Assembly: GCF_003815775.1 (NCBI RefSeq)
Contig: NZ_CP033926.1
Location: 2,294,001-2,358,000 of the forward strand
Reading direction: 5' to 3'
DNA: 64,000 bases
Origin: Chryseobacterium joostei
Lineage (GTDB): Bacteria; Bacteroidota; Bacteroidia; Flavobacteriales; Weeksellaceae
This document shows positions 15,781 to 24,287 of this stretch, one piece after another (the stretch's first letter is position 1; the number at the start of each line of letters is the position of its first letter). The position numbers were made by a program, and so were the translations under genes. The notes beneath the pieces were generated by a model. It did no database searches and was not told the DNA's origin. It saw nothing but the letters and a program-made list of their open reading frames with translations.

Positions 15781-16731
15781 ATGAAATCATTGAAAGTCGT
15801 TTTTTTAGGAACTCCTGAGTTTGCAAAAACTTCATTGGAGGCTATTCATCAATCTCATCATAACGTGGTAGGTGTGGTAACTGTAGCTGATAAAGCAAGT
15901 GGCCGCGGACAAAAGATTAACCAATCAGCGGTAAAAGTGTATGCTGCAGAAAATAACATTCCTGTTTTTCAACCTGAAAAATTAAGAAATCCTGAATTCT
16001 TGGAAGAACTAAGAAAACTGGATGCAGATGTTTTTGTAGTTGTAGCTTTCAGAATGATGCCTAAAGTCCTTTTTGAAATGCCGAAAATGGGAACTTTCAA
16101 TCTTCATGCATCTTTATTGCCTGATTACCGAGGTGCTGCTCCTATCAACTATGCTGTGATTAATGGTGAGGAAAAAACCGGAGCAACAACTTTTTTCATT
16201 AATGAAAAGATTGATGAAGGAAACATTCTTCTTCAAAACGAAATCGAAGTTCTACTTGATGAAAATGCAGGAAGTCTTCACGACAGATTGATGGAAATGG
16301 GTTCAAAATTGGTTGTAAAAACATTGGATGGATTAGCTGAAGGTACCATTAAGGAAAGGCCTCAACCAGAGGTAGAGCATCCAAAAAATGCCTATAAAAT
16401 ATTTAAAGAAGACACCAAAATCAATTGGAATGCACCGTCAAAAATAATTCATCAATTTATCCTTGGAATGTCACCTTACCCTGCAGCCTTCACCACTTTA
16501 AAAATTGGAGAGGAAGAAAAAGGATTAAAAATATTCGGCGGTAAGTTTGAAATCTCAAACCATGGAAAACTTTCAGGGACCTTAGATATTTCAAAGAACG
16601 AATTTAAAATTTATACTGAAGACGGAATTTATTATCCACAAGAACTTCAATTAGAGGGTAAAAAAAGAATGAATGTGAAAGATTTTCTGAACGGTTTCAG
16701 AAACTTTGATGAGATTACTCTACAGGATTAA
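15781..16731 (+). CDS. fmt: Methionyl-tRNA formyltransferase
   Basis: A 316-residue enzyme that formylates initiator Met-tRNA using 10-formyl-tetrahydrofolate. The N-terminal Rossmann domain carries VVFLGTPEFAKTSLEAI and the folate-binding signature HASLLPDYRGAAPINYAVI with the catalytic Asn/His/Asp surroundings. A C-terminal OB-like domain follows. The length is standard and the start agrees with other Fmt proteins. It is monocistronic between recQ and a long hairpin. Confidence 0.96.
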   Translation: MKSLKVVFLGTPEFAKTSLEAIHQSHHNVVGVVTVADKASGRGQKINQSAVKVYAAENNIPVFQPEKLRNPEFLEELRKLDADVFVVVAFRMMPKVLFEMPKMGTFNLHASLLPDYRGAAPINYAVINGEEKTGATTFFINEKIDEGNILLQNEIEVLLDENAGSLHDRLMEMGSKLVVKTLDGLAEGTIKERPQPEVEHPKNAYKIFKEDTKINWNAPSKIIHQFILGMSPYPAAFTTLKIGEEEKGLKIFGGKFEISNHGKLSGTLDISKNEFKIYTEDGIYYPQELQLEGKKRMNVKDFLNGFRNFDEITLQD

Positions 16732-16772
16732 ATATATACTTATTTAGATCTCAAAATCAAGAAATTATCAAC

Positions 16773-16845
16773 CACTTTAGTTATTTCAAGGAACAAGCTT
16801 TACACCTATTAAAGTACACTTGCTATAACTAAAGTGTTTTTTTTT
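16773..16845 (+). terminator. Long-stem structured terminator between fmt and the Crp/Fnr gene
   Basis: CACTTTAGTTAT (16773-16784) pairs perfectly with ATAACTAAAGTG (16825-16836) and a T9-type tract follows. The 40-nt loop holds further short pairings (CAAG with CTTG), giving a branched structure unlike the compact hairpins elsewhere here. Confidence 0.65.
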
Positions 16846-16846
16846 A

Positions 16847-17428
16847 TCAATTTTTATTGACTATTTTTCTACGGATTCTACTAATAAATTCAGGAGTTAC
16901 TCCCAAATAAGCTGCAATCTGAATATTGGTAAGACGATGGGCTGTTTTTGAGTAATCTTTTAAGAATTCAATATAACGTTCTTCTGAAGGTTTGCTTAAG
17001 TTATCAATAATTCTGCGTTGCAATGCTATAATTGACATTTGAAACTTAAGCCTCATCAGCCTTTCTACTTCAGGCATTTCCAGATATAATTTTTCTTTAT
17101 CTTCCTTTGAAATAAGAAGAATTTCACTATCCTCAAGAGCCTGAATACTCAGCTTAGATGGGATATTGTTGATAAAGCTATCAATATCTGAAATCCACCA
17201 GTTTTCAATACCAAAGTATAATATCTGTTCAGAAGCATTTCAATCGGTGTGAGAAACCTTAAAACAGCCATTAACTATAAATCCCTCAAATTCGCAAATA
17301 TTACCTTCCTTCAAAAGAAAATCTTTCTTCTTAATTTTCCTGAGCATAAAGGCATTACAATATCTTTCCAGCTTTTCATCTGAAATGTCAACATATTCTC
17401 GAATGTGTGTTTTTAAAGATTCTGTCAT
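16847..17428 (-). pseudogene. Crp/Fnr-family transcriptional regulator interrupted by an in-frame TGA
   Basis: The frame from 17428 to 16847 encodes a Crp-like regulator of about 193 residues in one continuous reading frame, broken only by TGA at 17242-17240 (codon 63). Upstream is the cNMP-binding fold (KDFLLKEGNICEFEGFIVNG, then CFKVSHTD). Directly after the stop, the same frame continues NASEQILYFGIENWWISDID and later LTNIQIAAYLGVTPEFISRI, the winged-helix recognition region. The stop is most simply a GGA-to-TGA change, since relatives have an acidic/Gly turn here. It may be a real inactivation, readthrough or a sequencing error. The target genes are unknown. Confidence 0.85.
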
Positions 17429-17443
17429 AATTTAAAAATAAAA

Positions 17444-17470
17444 AAAGGCCTAGAAAAATCCTAAACCTTT
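17444..17470 (-). terminator. Terminator of the ribB-ribA-like gene (minus strand)
   Basis: Read on the minus strand, AAAGGTTTAG pairs with CTAGGCCTTT (two G-T wobbles) around a 7-nt loop, and a T-rich tract follows. It lies between the RibB gene and the downstream Crp-like gene. Confidence 0.7.
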
Positions 17471-17531
17471 TATTCTACATTATTAAACAATCAGTTACAG
17501 TGAACTCAGTTCACAGCTGATCATTTATGTA

Positions 17532-18653
17532 TTATAATTGTACCAACTCGGTAACCTCTACATCATATCCTCCAACCTGAGGCTTAATATTAGGGTTTTG
17601 AGTGATAACTTTAAACTTATTAATTCCTAAGTTCTTTAAAATCTGCGTTCCAATACCATAATCTCTATAGTTGTACGCTAAAGTAGGATGCTGCTCCTGC
17701 CCGTCCTGATAGTTTAGGAATTGCTGAAGTTTTCTTAATGTATTTTCAGAATTTGAAACGTTGTTGATAAAGATAATTGCTCCTTTACCAGCTTCGTTTA
17801 CCATACTGGTTACTTTTTCCAACAAAGGTTTTTCACCGTTATTCAATCTTGTTAATACATCGAAATAAGAATCTGAAGACTGAACTCTTACCAGAACCGG
17901 CTCATCTACTGTCCAGGCTCCTTTTGTCAATGCAAAGTGGATTTGGTCATTAGAAGTCTCTCTGAATGCATAAAAATCAAAATCACCGTAATGAGTTTTT
18001 ACTTTTTTCTCTTCAAGTCTTTCAACAAGGTTTCCTTTTTTAAGCTGATAGTGAATCAAATCTTCAATAGAAACAATCTTCATATCATGCTTTTGAGCAA
18101 AAGCGTGAAGCTCAGGTAAACGAGACATTGTTCCATCTTCATTCATGATCTCACAGATCACACCTCCTTCTTTTAATCCTGCTAAATGTGTAAGGTCAAT
18201 AGCAGCCTCTGTATGTCCTGCTCTTTTTAATACTCCTCCTTTTCTTGCACGAAGCGGGAAAATGTGACCAGGTCTCATAAAATCTGTAGGCTTGGACTTC
18301 TCATCCATTAAAGCTAAAATAGTTTTTGCTCTGTCACCTGCAGAAATACCTGTGGAAGTTCCGTTACCTAAAAGGTCAACAGATACCGTAAAAGCAGTTT
18401 CCTTAGGATCGCTGCTTCTGCTTACCATCACCTCAAGTCCTAGCTCATCGCATCTTTTTTCAGGAAGTGGCATACAAATCAGCCCTCTTCCGTGAAGTGC
18501 CATGAAGTTAATAATTTCAGGTGTTGTCAGTTCTGCTGCACAAAGAAAATCTCCTTCATTCTCTCTGTCTTCATCATCTACTACTATGATTATTTTACCA
18601 TTTTTAAGGTCTTCAATAGCCTCTGGAATAGTATTTAATTTAATATCAGACAT
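17532..18653 (-). CDS. ribB: 3,4-dihydroxy-2-butanone-4-phosphate synthase fused to a degenerate GTP cyclohydrolase II domain (RibBX-like)
   Basis: A 373-residue protein. Residues 1 to about 205 are a complete DHBP synthase of riboflavin synthesis, with DDEDRENEGDF and RAGHTEAAIDLTHL as the metal and substrate sites. The C-terminal half aligns in outline with GTP cyclohydrolase II (YGDFDFYAFRE ... VLVRVQSSDSYFDVL ... NYRDYGIGTQILKNLGI) but contains no cysteine at all. RibA needs three zinc-binding Cys (GSLRCDCG type) and the EGRGIGL motif, both missing here. It therefore resembles the RibBX proteins described in Proteobacteria. A separate RibA would be needed elsewhere in the genome. Confidence 0.88.
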   Translation of the reverse strand: MSDIKLNTIPEAIEDLKNGKIIIVVDDEDRENEGDFLCAAELTTPEIINFMALHGRGLICMPLPEKRCDELGLEVMVSRSSDPKETAFTVSVDLLGNGTSTGISAGDRAKTILALMDEKSKPTDFMRPGHIFPLRARKGGVLKRAGHTEAAIDLTHLAGLKEGGVICEIMNEDGTMSRLPELHAFAQKHDMKIVSIEDLIHYQLKKGNLVERLEEKKVKTHYGDFDFYAFRETSNDQIHFALTKGAWTVDEPVLVRVQSSDSYFDVLTRLNNGEKPLLEKVTSMVNEAGKGAIIFINNVSNSENTLRKLQQFLNYQDGQEQHPTLAYNYRDYGIGTQILKNLGINKFKVITQNPNIKPQVGGYDVEVTELVQL

Positions 18654-18671
18654 TTTTACTTTTTATTTTTG

Positions 18672-18703
18672 CAAAGATACTCATAAAAATAAGCATCTGC
18701 CAA
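18672..18703 (-). promoter_or_regulatory. Promoter of the ribB-type gene
   Basis: On the minus strand TTG (18703-18701) is followed after 21 bp by TATCTTTG (18679-18672), giving both boxes of the Bacteroidetes consensus. It lies 19 nt before the start at 18653. No FMN riboswitch structure is apparent in the short leader. Confidence 0.6.
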
Positions 18704-18720
18704 TTAATATGAATGGTTTA

Positions 18721-19725
18721 TTACGCTTTGAATAAAGAGTTCACAGCATCTCTGAAAATCTCGTAGGATCTTAATCTTTTCTGATGATCGTAAATATGTG
18801 AATTGATCATTAGCTCATCTACATTGAATTTTTCCTGAAAACTTTTAAGTTTTTCCTGAACTTCCGACTGATCCCCGATAAAGGTATATCTCAACTTTTG
18901 TAAAACCATAGATTTTTCCATTGGTGACCAGATTTCATCCATATCATCTACAGGCGGTGCAAAAGGCTTTCTGTCATTTCTTACAATATTGATGAATGCC
19001 TGAAATAAAGTCGTGGAAATTCGATGTGCTTCTTCCGTAGTTTCGGCTGCTACTCCGTTTACACAGGCAATGATATAAGGCTGAGCAAGATATTGTGACG
19101 GTTGAAAGTGTTCTCTGTAAATTTTAAAAGCCATTTCCATCTGTTCCGGAGCAAAATGTCCGGCAAAAGCATATGGCAAACCAAGTTCCGCTGCCAGCCA
19201 GGCGCTATCCGTACTTGATCCTAAAATATAAATAGGAATATCTAATCCCTCTCCAGGAATAGCACGAACCATTGCATTAGAATTTTCCTTGGAAAAATAT
19301 CTTTGAAGTTCCAAAATTTGTCTTGGAAACTGCTCGTTTATAATAGCAGGGTTTCTACCTAATGCCTGAGCTGTTAAACCGTCAGTTCCGGGTGCTCTCC
19401 CTACCCCAAGATCAATTCTTCCGGGAAAAAGGGACTCTAGTGTACCGAATTGTTCAGCAATAATCAGGGAACTGTGATTCGGAAGCATTATTCCTCCTGA
19501 CCCAACTCTTATTTTTTTTGTTCCATTGGCAATAAAACCAATTAAAACTGAGGTTGCAGAACTGGCAATGCTTTCCATATTGTGGTGTTCAGCCAGCCAA
19601 AATCTTTTATATTCTAAATTTTCAGCGTGATTGGCTAAGGACAAGCTGTCCTGAAAAGTATCATGAATGCTCTTATCTTGCTTTACTGGCGCAAGATCTA
19701 AAACAGAAATTTCAAAATTTTTCAT
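18721..19725 (-). CDS. LLM class flavin-dependent oxidoreductase
   Basis: A 334-residue protein of the bacterial luciferase-like monooxygenase superfamily. Marks are the opening EISVLDLAPV, KRFWLAEHHNM, VGSGGIMLPNHSSLIIAEQF, FPGRIDLGVGRAPGTD and YILGSSTDSAWLAAELGLPY, all conserved in the MsnO8-type LLM subfamily. It should use reduced FMN or F420-like cofactor; the substrate is unknown. It is cytoplasmic with no signal peptide. It lies upstream of the ribB-type gene on the same strand, but that gene has its own promoter in the 67-bp gap. Confidence 0.88.
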   Translation of the reverse strand: MKNFEISVLDLAPVKQDKSIHDTFQDSLSLANHAENLEYKRFWLAEHHNMESIASSATSVLIGFIANGTKKIRVGSGGIMLPNHSSLIIAEQFGTLESLFPGRIDLGVGRAPGTDGLTAQALGRNPAIINEQFPRQILELQRYFSKENSNAMVRAIPGEGLDIPIYILGSSTDSAWLAAELGLPYAFAGHFAPEQMEMAFKIYREHFQPSQYLAQPYIIACVNGVAAETTEEAHRISTTLFQAFINIVRNDRKPFAPPVDDMDEIWSPMEKSMVLQKLRYTFIGDQSEVQEKLKSFQEKFNVDELMINSHIYDHQKRLRSYEIFRDAVNSLFKA

Positions 19726-19955
19726 ATTGAAAGGCTAATTTTCTAAAGGTGAAATGAAATCTCCTTTGTTGATTTCATAATTTTAAATCGGGGTCTTAAA
19801 AAACCAAACAAATTTAAAACATAAAAACTGCATTAGTTACTTTTTGTAATTGATAGGATTGATTGCTTAGTTCAGGGAAAAACTATTGAAATTCAATTTT
19901 TATTTAGCCGATTTTACTTATACATTTTTGAGCTTATCGTTTTTAATTCATTTTG

Positions 19956-19963
19956 TATATTTG
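19956..19963 (+). promoter_or_regulatory. Candidate -7 box upstream of the 20011 gene
   Basis: TATATTTG (TAnnTTTG), 47 nt before the ATG at 20011. The nearest TTG (19928-19930) is 25 bp upstream, slightly too far. The rest of the 285-bp gap from 19726 shows nothing recognisable. Confidence 0.4.
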
Positions 19964-20010
19964 GAGCCTATAGGAAAAATAAAAACCCGTCAAATCAATT
20001 GAAGAAAACC

Positions 20011-20490
20011 ATGGCAAATTCAGAATCCAGAATTGATTTTATCATGAAAGAGTCGGAGGCTTCAATGGATGACGGAAAAGCAATTCACAATAAGAATACA
20101 AGAAAGAATAAAATCAAACTAACAAAATCTCAATATGAAGAAACATTTATGTTGTGGAGATTATCTCGAGTTTTGAAAATGGAAGAATATAACGGGATTG
20201 ATTTTCAGCATAAATCTTCAAGCCCTCAATTGTCTAATGGATTATCGTATGAGCCCATCCTATCCTTACTCAATTCAAAGGTTATATTTGAAAATTATCA
20301 ACCTAAAGAAAATGATTCCCTATCAATATGGATGGAGTATAAATATGCTGAGATGAACAAAAAAACAAGACCTTATATTGGGAATTATATATCTTTCATC
20401 TATTCCCATGAATGGACGTTGAATAGTGGGTTTGATCATATCTATAGTGATTATGAAACCTTATGTGATGGAGAATTAAAGATTTTCTAA
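20011..20490 (+). CDS. Hypothetical protein, 159 residues
   Basis: I do not recognise this protein. The start is taken as ATG 20011 (MANSESRIDFIMKE) and not the TTG 12 nt earlier. The sequence is soluble, with a basic stretch (KNTRKNKIKLTKSQYEETFM) near residues 30-50 and many aromatic residues in the second half (YIGNYISFIYSHEWTL). There is no signal peptide, membrane segment or clear motif. The next gene, at 20535, follows after 44 nt but has its own possible -7 box. Low similarity to anything familiar and position between housekeeping genes suggest a lineage-specific gene. Confidence 0.55.
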   Translation: MANSESRIDFIMKESEASMDDGKAIHNKNTRKNKIKLTKSQYEETFMLWRLSRVLKMEEYNGIDFQHKSSSPQLSNGLSYEPILSLLNSKVIFENYQPKENDSLSIWMEYKYAEMNKKTRPYIGNYISFIYSHEWTLNSGFDHIYSDYETLCDGELKIF

Positions 20491-20503
20491 CCATTATCTT
20501 TAT

Positions 20504-20511
20504 TATATTTG
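20504..20511 (+). promoter_or_regulatory. Candidate -7 box upstream of the 20535 gene
   Basis: TATATTTG, a full TAnnTTTG match, 23 nt before the ATG; no TTG at normal spacing. Confidence 0.4.
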
Positions 20512-20534
20512 AAAAACTAATAGTATATAAACTT

Positions 20535-20963
20535 ATGAAAGGAGAAGTAAAATTCAAAAGAAGAATATTCAATATCGACAATCAACCTTTTGAATTATGG
20601 ATCAATAAAAGCATAATCGACGATACCCAAAAAAGTGACTTTAGCTGGTGCTGGCGAATTGATTTGAAAAAATTTGATGATATTGAAAATGATGAAGAGA
20701 ATCTACAACAATTGATGGTGGCCATCATCCAAAAAATTATGAAAGTGGCTACGATTAAGATCACAGGAATCACTCTTCACAAAAATATATATGAAATCAT
20801 CTTTTATGCAAAAGAAGATGACACAACAAAAATCGCTACAGAGTTCGTTGAGATTCCTCATGAAATTGAAGACAGGGAAAAAAGATTCATCGGATACCAT
20901 TCTAAAAGAGATCAAAATTGGGAATATGTGAAGATGTATTTTGAGGCAATGACTAGAAAATAA
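20535..20963 (+). CDS. Hypothetical protein, 142 residues
   Basis: I do not recognise this protein. It begins MKGEVKFKRRIFNIDNQPFE and is rich in charged residues. It has a predicted alternation of strands and helices (FELWINKSIIDDTQKSD, NEENLQQLMVAIIQKIMKVA, IKITGITLHKNIYEIIFYAK). There is no signal peptide or membrane helix. An RBS-like GAAAGGAG overlaps the start (atgaaaggag) but lies downstream of the ATG, so it is not used. A clear terminator follows. Together with the 20011 gene it forms a small two-gene unit of unknown role. Confidence 0.55.
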   Translation: MKGEVKFKRRIFNIDNQPFELWINKSIIDDTQKSDFSWCWRIDLKKFDDIENDEENLQQLMVAIIQKIMKVATIKITGITLHKNIYEIIFYAKEDDTTKIATEFVEIPHEIEDREKRFIGYHSKRDQNWEYVKMYFEAMTRK

Positions 20964-20985
20964 TTGTGATTTTTTTCATGAAAAT

Positions 20986-21019
20986 AAAAGAGATTTTGGC
21001 CACCGTCAAAATCTCTTTT
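20986..21019 (+). terminator. Terminator after the 20535 gene
   Basis: A perfect 13-bp stem AAAAGAGATTTTG / CAAAATCTCTTTT with an 8-nt loop, leading into T residues. Confidence 0.85.
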
Positions 21020-21191
21020 TCATTACTTATTTCCCGCTTCTCAATTATTCATATTTCCCATTCAGTACACAAGAAGATAATAATCACTAAAAAGCAAAGC
21101 ATTTTAACACACATAATTCATCAATAAGAGAAATAAATTACTATATTAGTATTTGAAATTTAAACAAACACACCACTTTAAAAATATTAAT

Positions 21192-22040
21192 ATGAACAAA
21201 AAACTTAATGATTTATTTTCTCCGAAGATACTAACCAAAAGAACAATCTTCATGAGCTTTATTGTTGCAGCTACATTCATTTCTTGTAGTAAAAATAATG
21301 AAGAGATTGCAACAGAGGCACAAACAACAGCCTCCAATATGGAAAACGTTATAAAGGGCCAACTGAATGGTCAGGAGATTACTTATGAGAAAAAAGATGG
21401 AATGAATTTCTTTCAGGGAGATATCGTTCTTACAGACCAACAGTTAATGGAAGAGGGTTCATCCAATAAAGGAGGTGCCAGTTTCTCAAGATGGCCCGGA
21501 GGTAAAATTTATTACACTATTGCAAGCAATATGGGCTCTATCAACGTAAATAAAATCAATACGGCTGTTAGTGAATATAACTCCAAAACAAATACCCAAT
21601 GGATTCCTCGTACCAATCAGAGTAATTATGTAGAATTTATTTTCGGAAGTTCATCCGGAGCAGACGGATGGGCACATATCGGCTATCAGGGCGGAAAGCA
21701 GACTGTTTCTTTGGATCAGTACATTTCTGTAGGGTCAGTCATTCATGAAATGGGACATACAGTGGGACTTTATCACGAACATTCCCGTAAAGACAGAGAT
21801 CAGTATCTTAGTATTCAGTGGAACAATATTCAGGATGGGCAGGCCTATAATTTTAATATTTACAACTCAGGAACGGACATAGGTCCTTTCAATATTAATT
21901 CGGTGATGATGTATTGGCCAAATTCTTATTCTAAAAATGGACAACCCACCATTAAAAGAGCCAATAATACAACCTTTACATATAATAGAACCGGATTTAC
22001 AACCGGAGATATCAATACGATCAATACGATGTATCCATAA
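21192..22040 (+). CDS. M12A (astacin-type) metallopeptidase, lipoprotein
   Basis: About 282 residues from ATG 21192 (MNKKLNDLFS). A lipoprotein signal ends in the lipobox FISC around residue 34, so the mature protein is lipid-anchored; a second ATG at 21252 just before the hydrophobic core is a possible start. The catalytic zinc motif is VIHEMGHTVGLYHEHSRKDR, matching HExxHxxGxxHExxRxDR of astacins. A Met-turn SVMMYWP follows about 55 residues later. The segment before it (MEEGSSNKGGASFSRWPGGK) probably contains the maturation boundary. Such proteins in flavobacteria act on extracellular proteins. It is convergent with the helicase gene. Confidence 0.9.
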   Translation: MNKKLNDLFSPKILTKRTIFMSFIVAATFISCSKNNEEIATEAQTTASNMENVIKGQLNGQEITYEKKDGMNFFQGDIVLTDQQLMEEGSSNKGGASFSRWPGGKIYYTIASNMGSINVNKINTAVSEYNSKTNTQWIPRTNQSNYVEFIFGSSSGADGWAHIGYQGGKQTVSLDQYISVGSVIHEMGHTVGLYHEHSRKDRDQYLSIQWNNIQDGQAYNFNIYNSGTDIGPFNINSVMMYWPNSYSKNGQPTIKRANNTTFTYNRTGFTTGDINTINTMYP

Positions 22041-22065
22041 TATTTAATATCAAAGGCTTAAAGCA

Positions 22066-22099
22066 GGAAAAGAATTCTTTACGAATTCTTTTCCTTTTT
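22066..22099. terminator. Terminator between the astacin and helicase genes
   Basis: A perfect 12-bp stem GGAAAAGAATTC / GAATTCTTTTCC with a 5-nt loop and a T5 tract. The stop codon of the minus-strand helicase gene lies inside the hairpin. Confidence 0.85.
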
Positions 22100-24205
22100 A
22101 TAATTATAATGATTGATCAAAATTCTGATCTCATTAAACTCAAAATTGCTTGGCAATGCATTCTTCCACTCCGTTAAGGTTTCATGTGGATTTTTGTAAA
22201 ACTCTGTTTCAAAAGCCTTGATTTTATCAGAAACAATTACTCTTGAAATATCCAGTAATCCCTGTTCTGCAAACTTGGCAAGATGCCCGATTACGGTTTC
22301 TTTTACCAATCCTCTTTCCAAAGCAATTTCTCCAATGGTTTTACCTTGTTCAAATAACTGGAAAGTTAAAACCTGTGACGGAACTTTAGCTATTTTCAGA
22401 CTGACTTCTTTATCATTCTTTTCATCCAAAAGCTTTGTATCAAGAAGATGAATTTCCTTCAGACTGTTTAGATATTCTTCAATATCTTCCAACCAGCCTT
22501 TGAATTCTTCATTGTATTGCTTCAGACCTTTTGCTCCCTTTATTTCAGCGTAAAACTCTTTCAACGGATCAAAGATTTTATTTCTGGTTTCAGTAAAAAA
22601 GAAATTAACAGCTCCTTTTGACTTACTTTCAATCTCCGACCACTCTTCTTTTTGTTCAATGAAATTATTTACCTTCTGAAAGATTACACGTTCCAACTTT
22701 TCAAAGATTTTTCCGAGATTAGTTGCTTCATGCTTCAATTGAAGATACAATTGATTAGTCTTTACATGATCTATATTTTTAGTCACAATGGAAAGTTTAT
22801 TCCAATCCTCAACTTCTTTTAAAAACCACTGACAATCAACGGTACGAAGTACTTTTCTGATGCTGTAATCATATTTCTCCTGATTCAAAATAGATTCTAC
22901 GTGATCATTCGCCACAGTATCCGTATGGAAATGCAAAATTCTATTATCCTTGAAGATTACTTCAGGAGTAATTTTTGATTTTAAAACAATACCTTCCAGT
23001 GTTCTGCAACGTGATAATGCAACGTATACCTGACCGGCCGTAAAACTTTTTCCTGCGTCAATAATTACCTTATCAAAGGTTAATCCCTGGCTTTTATGAA
23101 TGGTAACCGCCCAGGCTAATTTAATAGGAAACTGTTCAAAGCTTCCCAAAACTTCTTCCTTGATGGTTTTATCAGTATCCAGAAAATATTTTTTCTGTTC
23201 CCAGGTTTCTCTTTTTACTGTAATCTCTCTTTCACTTTCATCTAGAACTACACGAATTTCATTTTCATCGAGACCAATAATTTCACCCAATTTACCATTG
23301 AAATATTTCTTTTCTCCGGAAATATCATTTCTGATAAACATAATCTGAGCACCAATTTTTAATTCTAAAAACTGTTCATTGGGAAACTGATTTTCCTTAA
23401 AATCTCCTACCAATTTTGCTTCGTAGGTTTGAGCATCAACTTTTATTTCCGTTAATTTTTCCTGATTGATCTCATCTGCCATTTTATTGTGTGAACATAG
23501 ATAGACATAGGATTCTTTCCCCATATCAAAATCAGGATCATACCTTTTGTTCAGATGATCAAAATCTATATTGGCAACATCACCATCACGAATGGCATTC
23601 AAAATCTCCAAAAATTCTTCATCAGACTGCCTGTAGACCTTTGTCAGTTCAATAGTAACAATCGGAATATCCTTGATGGCATGACTATCGAAAAAGAATG
23701 GGGAATTGTAATACATTTTCAGAATATGTTCGTCTCTCACCACTGGTGGAAGCTGAAACAAATCCCCGATGAATAACATTTGTACCCCACCAAATCTTTG
23801 ATTATTTCTTCTGATAAATCGTAAGGAAAAATCCATCATATCCAGAACATCAGCCCTTAACATGGAAACCTCATCAATGATGATGATCTCAACCTCTCTT
23901 AAAAGCTTAAGTTTATCCTTTCGATATTTGAAATGAGGCATCAGATCGGCAATATTATTAGCCAAGCTGGTGTCTATTCTTTCTGTTGTAGGCAAAAAAG
24001 TTCTCAATGGTAATCCAAACATGGAGTGAATAGTCACTCCTCCTGCATTAATGGCAGCAATTCCTGTAGGAGCAATTACAATATGCTTCTTCTTGGTTCG
24101 TCTTACAAAATCATTAAGAAACGTTGTTTTCCCCGTTCCCGCTTTCCCAGTAAGGAAAACACTTCTATTGGTGTACTCTATTAAGTCAAAAAAATGATTG
24201 TTCAT
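22079..24205 (-). CDS. Pif1-like AAA/SF1 helicase with C-terminal helix-turn-helix domain
   Basis: About 708 residues from ATG 24205 (MNNHFFDLIEYTN); the longer frame would need a TTG start that overlaps a -7 box. Motifs: VFLTGKAGTGKTTFLNDF (Walker A), IIIDEVSMLRADVLDMMD (Walker B), FIGDLFQLPPV, and HKSQGLTFDKVIIDAG with GQVYVALSRC near residue 390. These define the Pif1/RecD-like superfamily 1B helicases (5'-3'). The C-terminal region has a helical stretch and an HTH (LFEQGKTIGEIALERGLVKE) of the kind found at RecQ C-termini. Probable role is resolving DNA structures at replication or repair. Confidence 0.88.
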   Translation of the reverse strand: MNNHFFDLIEYTNRSVFLTGKAGTGKTTFLNDFVRRTKKKHIVIAPTGIAAINAGGVTIHSMFGLPLRTFLPTTERIDTSLANNIADLMPHFKYRKDKLKLLREVEIIIIDEVSMLRADVLDMMDFSLRFIRRNNQRFGGVQMLFIGDLFQLPPVVRDEHILKMYYNSPFFFDSHAIKDIPIVTIELTKVYRQSDEEFLEILNAIRDGDVANIDFDHLNKRYDPDFDMGKESYVYLCSHNKMADEINQEKLTEIKVDAQTYEAKLVGDFKENQFPNEQFLELKIGAQIMFIRNDISGEKKYFNGKLGEIIGLDENEIRVVLDESEREITVKRETWEQKKYFLDTDKTIKEEVLGSFEQFPIKLAWAVTIHKSQGLTFDKVIIDAGKSFTAGQVYVALSRCRTLEGIVLKSKITPEVIFKDNRILHFHTDTVANDHVESILNQEKYDYSIRKVLRTVDCQWFLKEVEDWNKLSIVTKNIDHVKTNQLYLQLKHEATNLGKIFEKLERVIFQKVNNFIEQKEEWSEIESKSKGAVNFFFTETRNKIFDPLKEFYAEIKGAKGLKQYNEEFKGWLEDIEEYLNSLKEIHLLDTKLLDEKNDKEVSLKIAKVPSQVLTFQLFEQGKTIGEIALERGLVKETVIGHLAKFAEQGLLDISRVIVSDKIKAFETEFYKNPHETLTEWKNALPSNFEFNEIRILINHYNYKKEKNS

Positions 24206-24211
24206 CGTTGT

Positions 24212-24219
24212 CAAAAATA
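24212..24219 (-). promoter_or_regulatory. Candidate -7 box for the Pif1-like gene
   Basis: Minus-strand TATTTTTG (TAnnTTTG) ends 6 nt before the ATG at 24205, implying a very short or absent 5' leader. No -33 TTG was found. Confidence 0.4.
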
Positions 24220-24287
24220 CGGAAATGAATTTGAATTTCTTACCTTGGCATAAGTTTTGAAAATTCTTAAAAAGAAAAAAGTCTATT

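Noticed and set aside
18654..18720. FMN riboswitch upstream of the ribB-type gene
   Set aside because: The leader is about 20 nt after the promoter, too short for the conserved FMN aptamer, and its sequence elements are absent.
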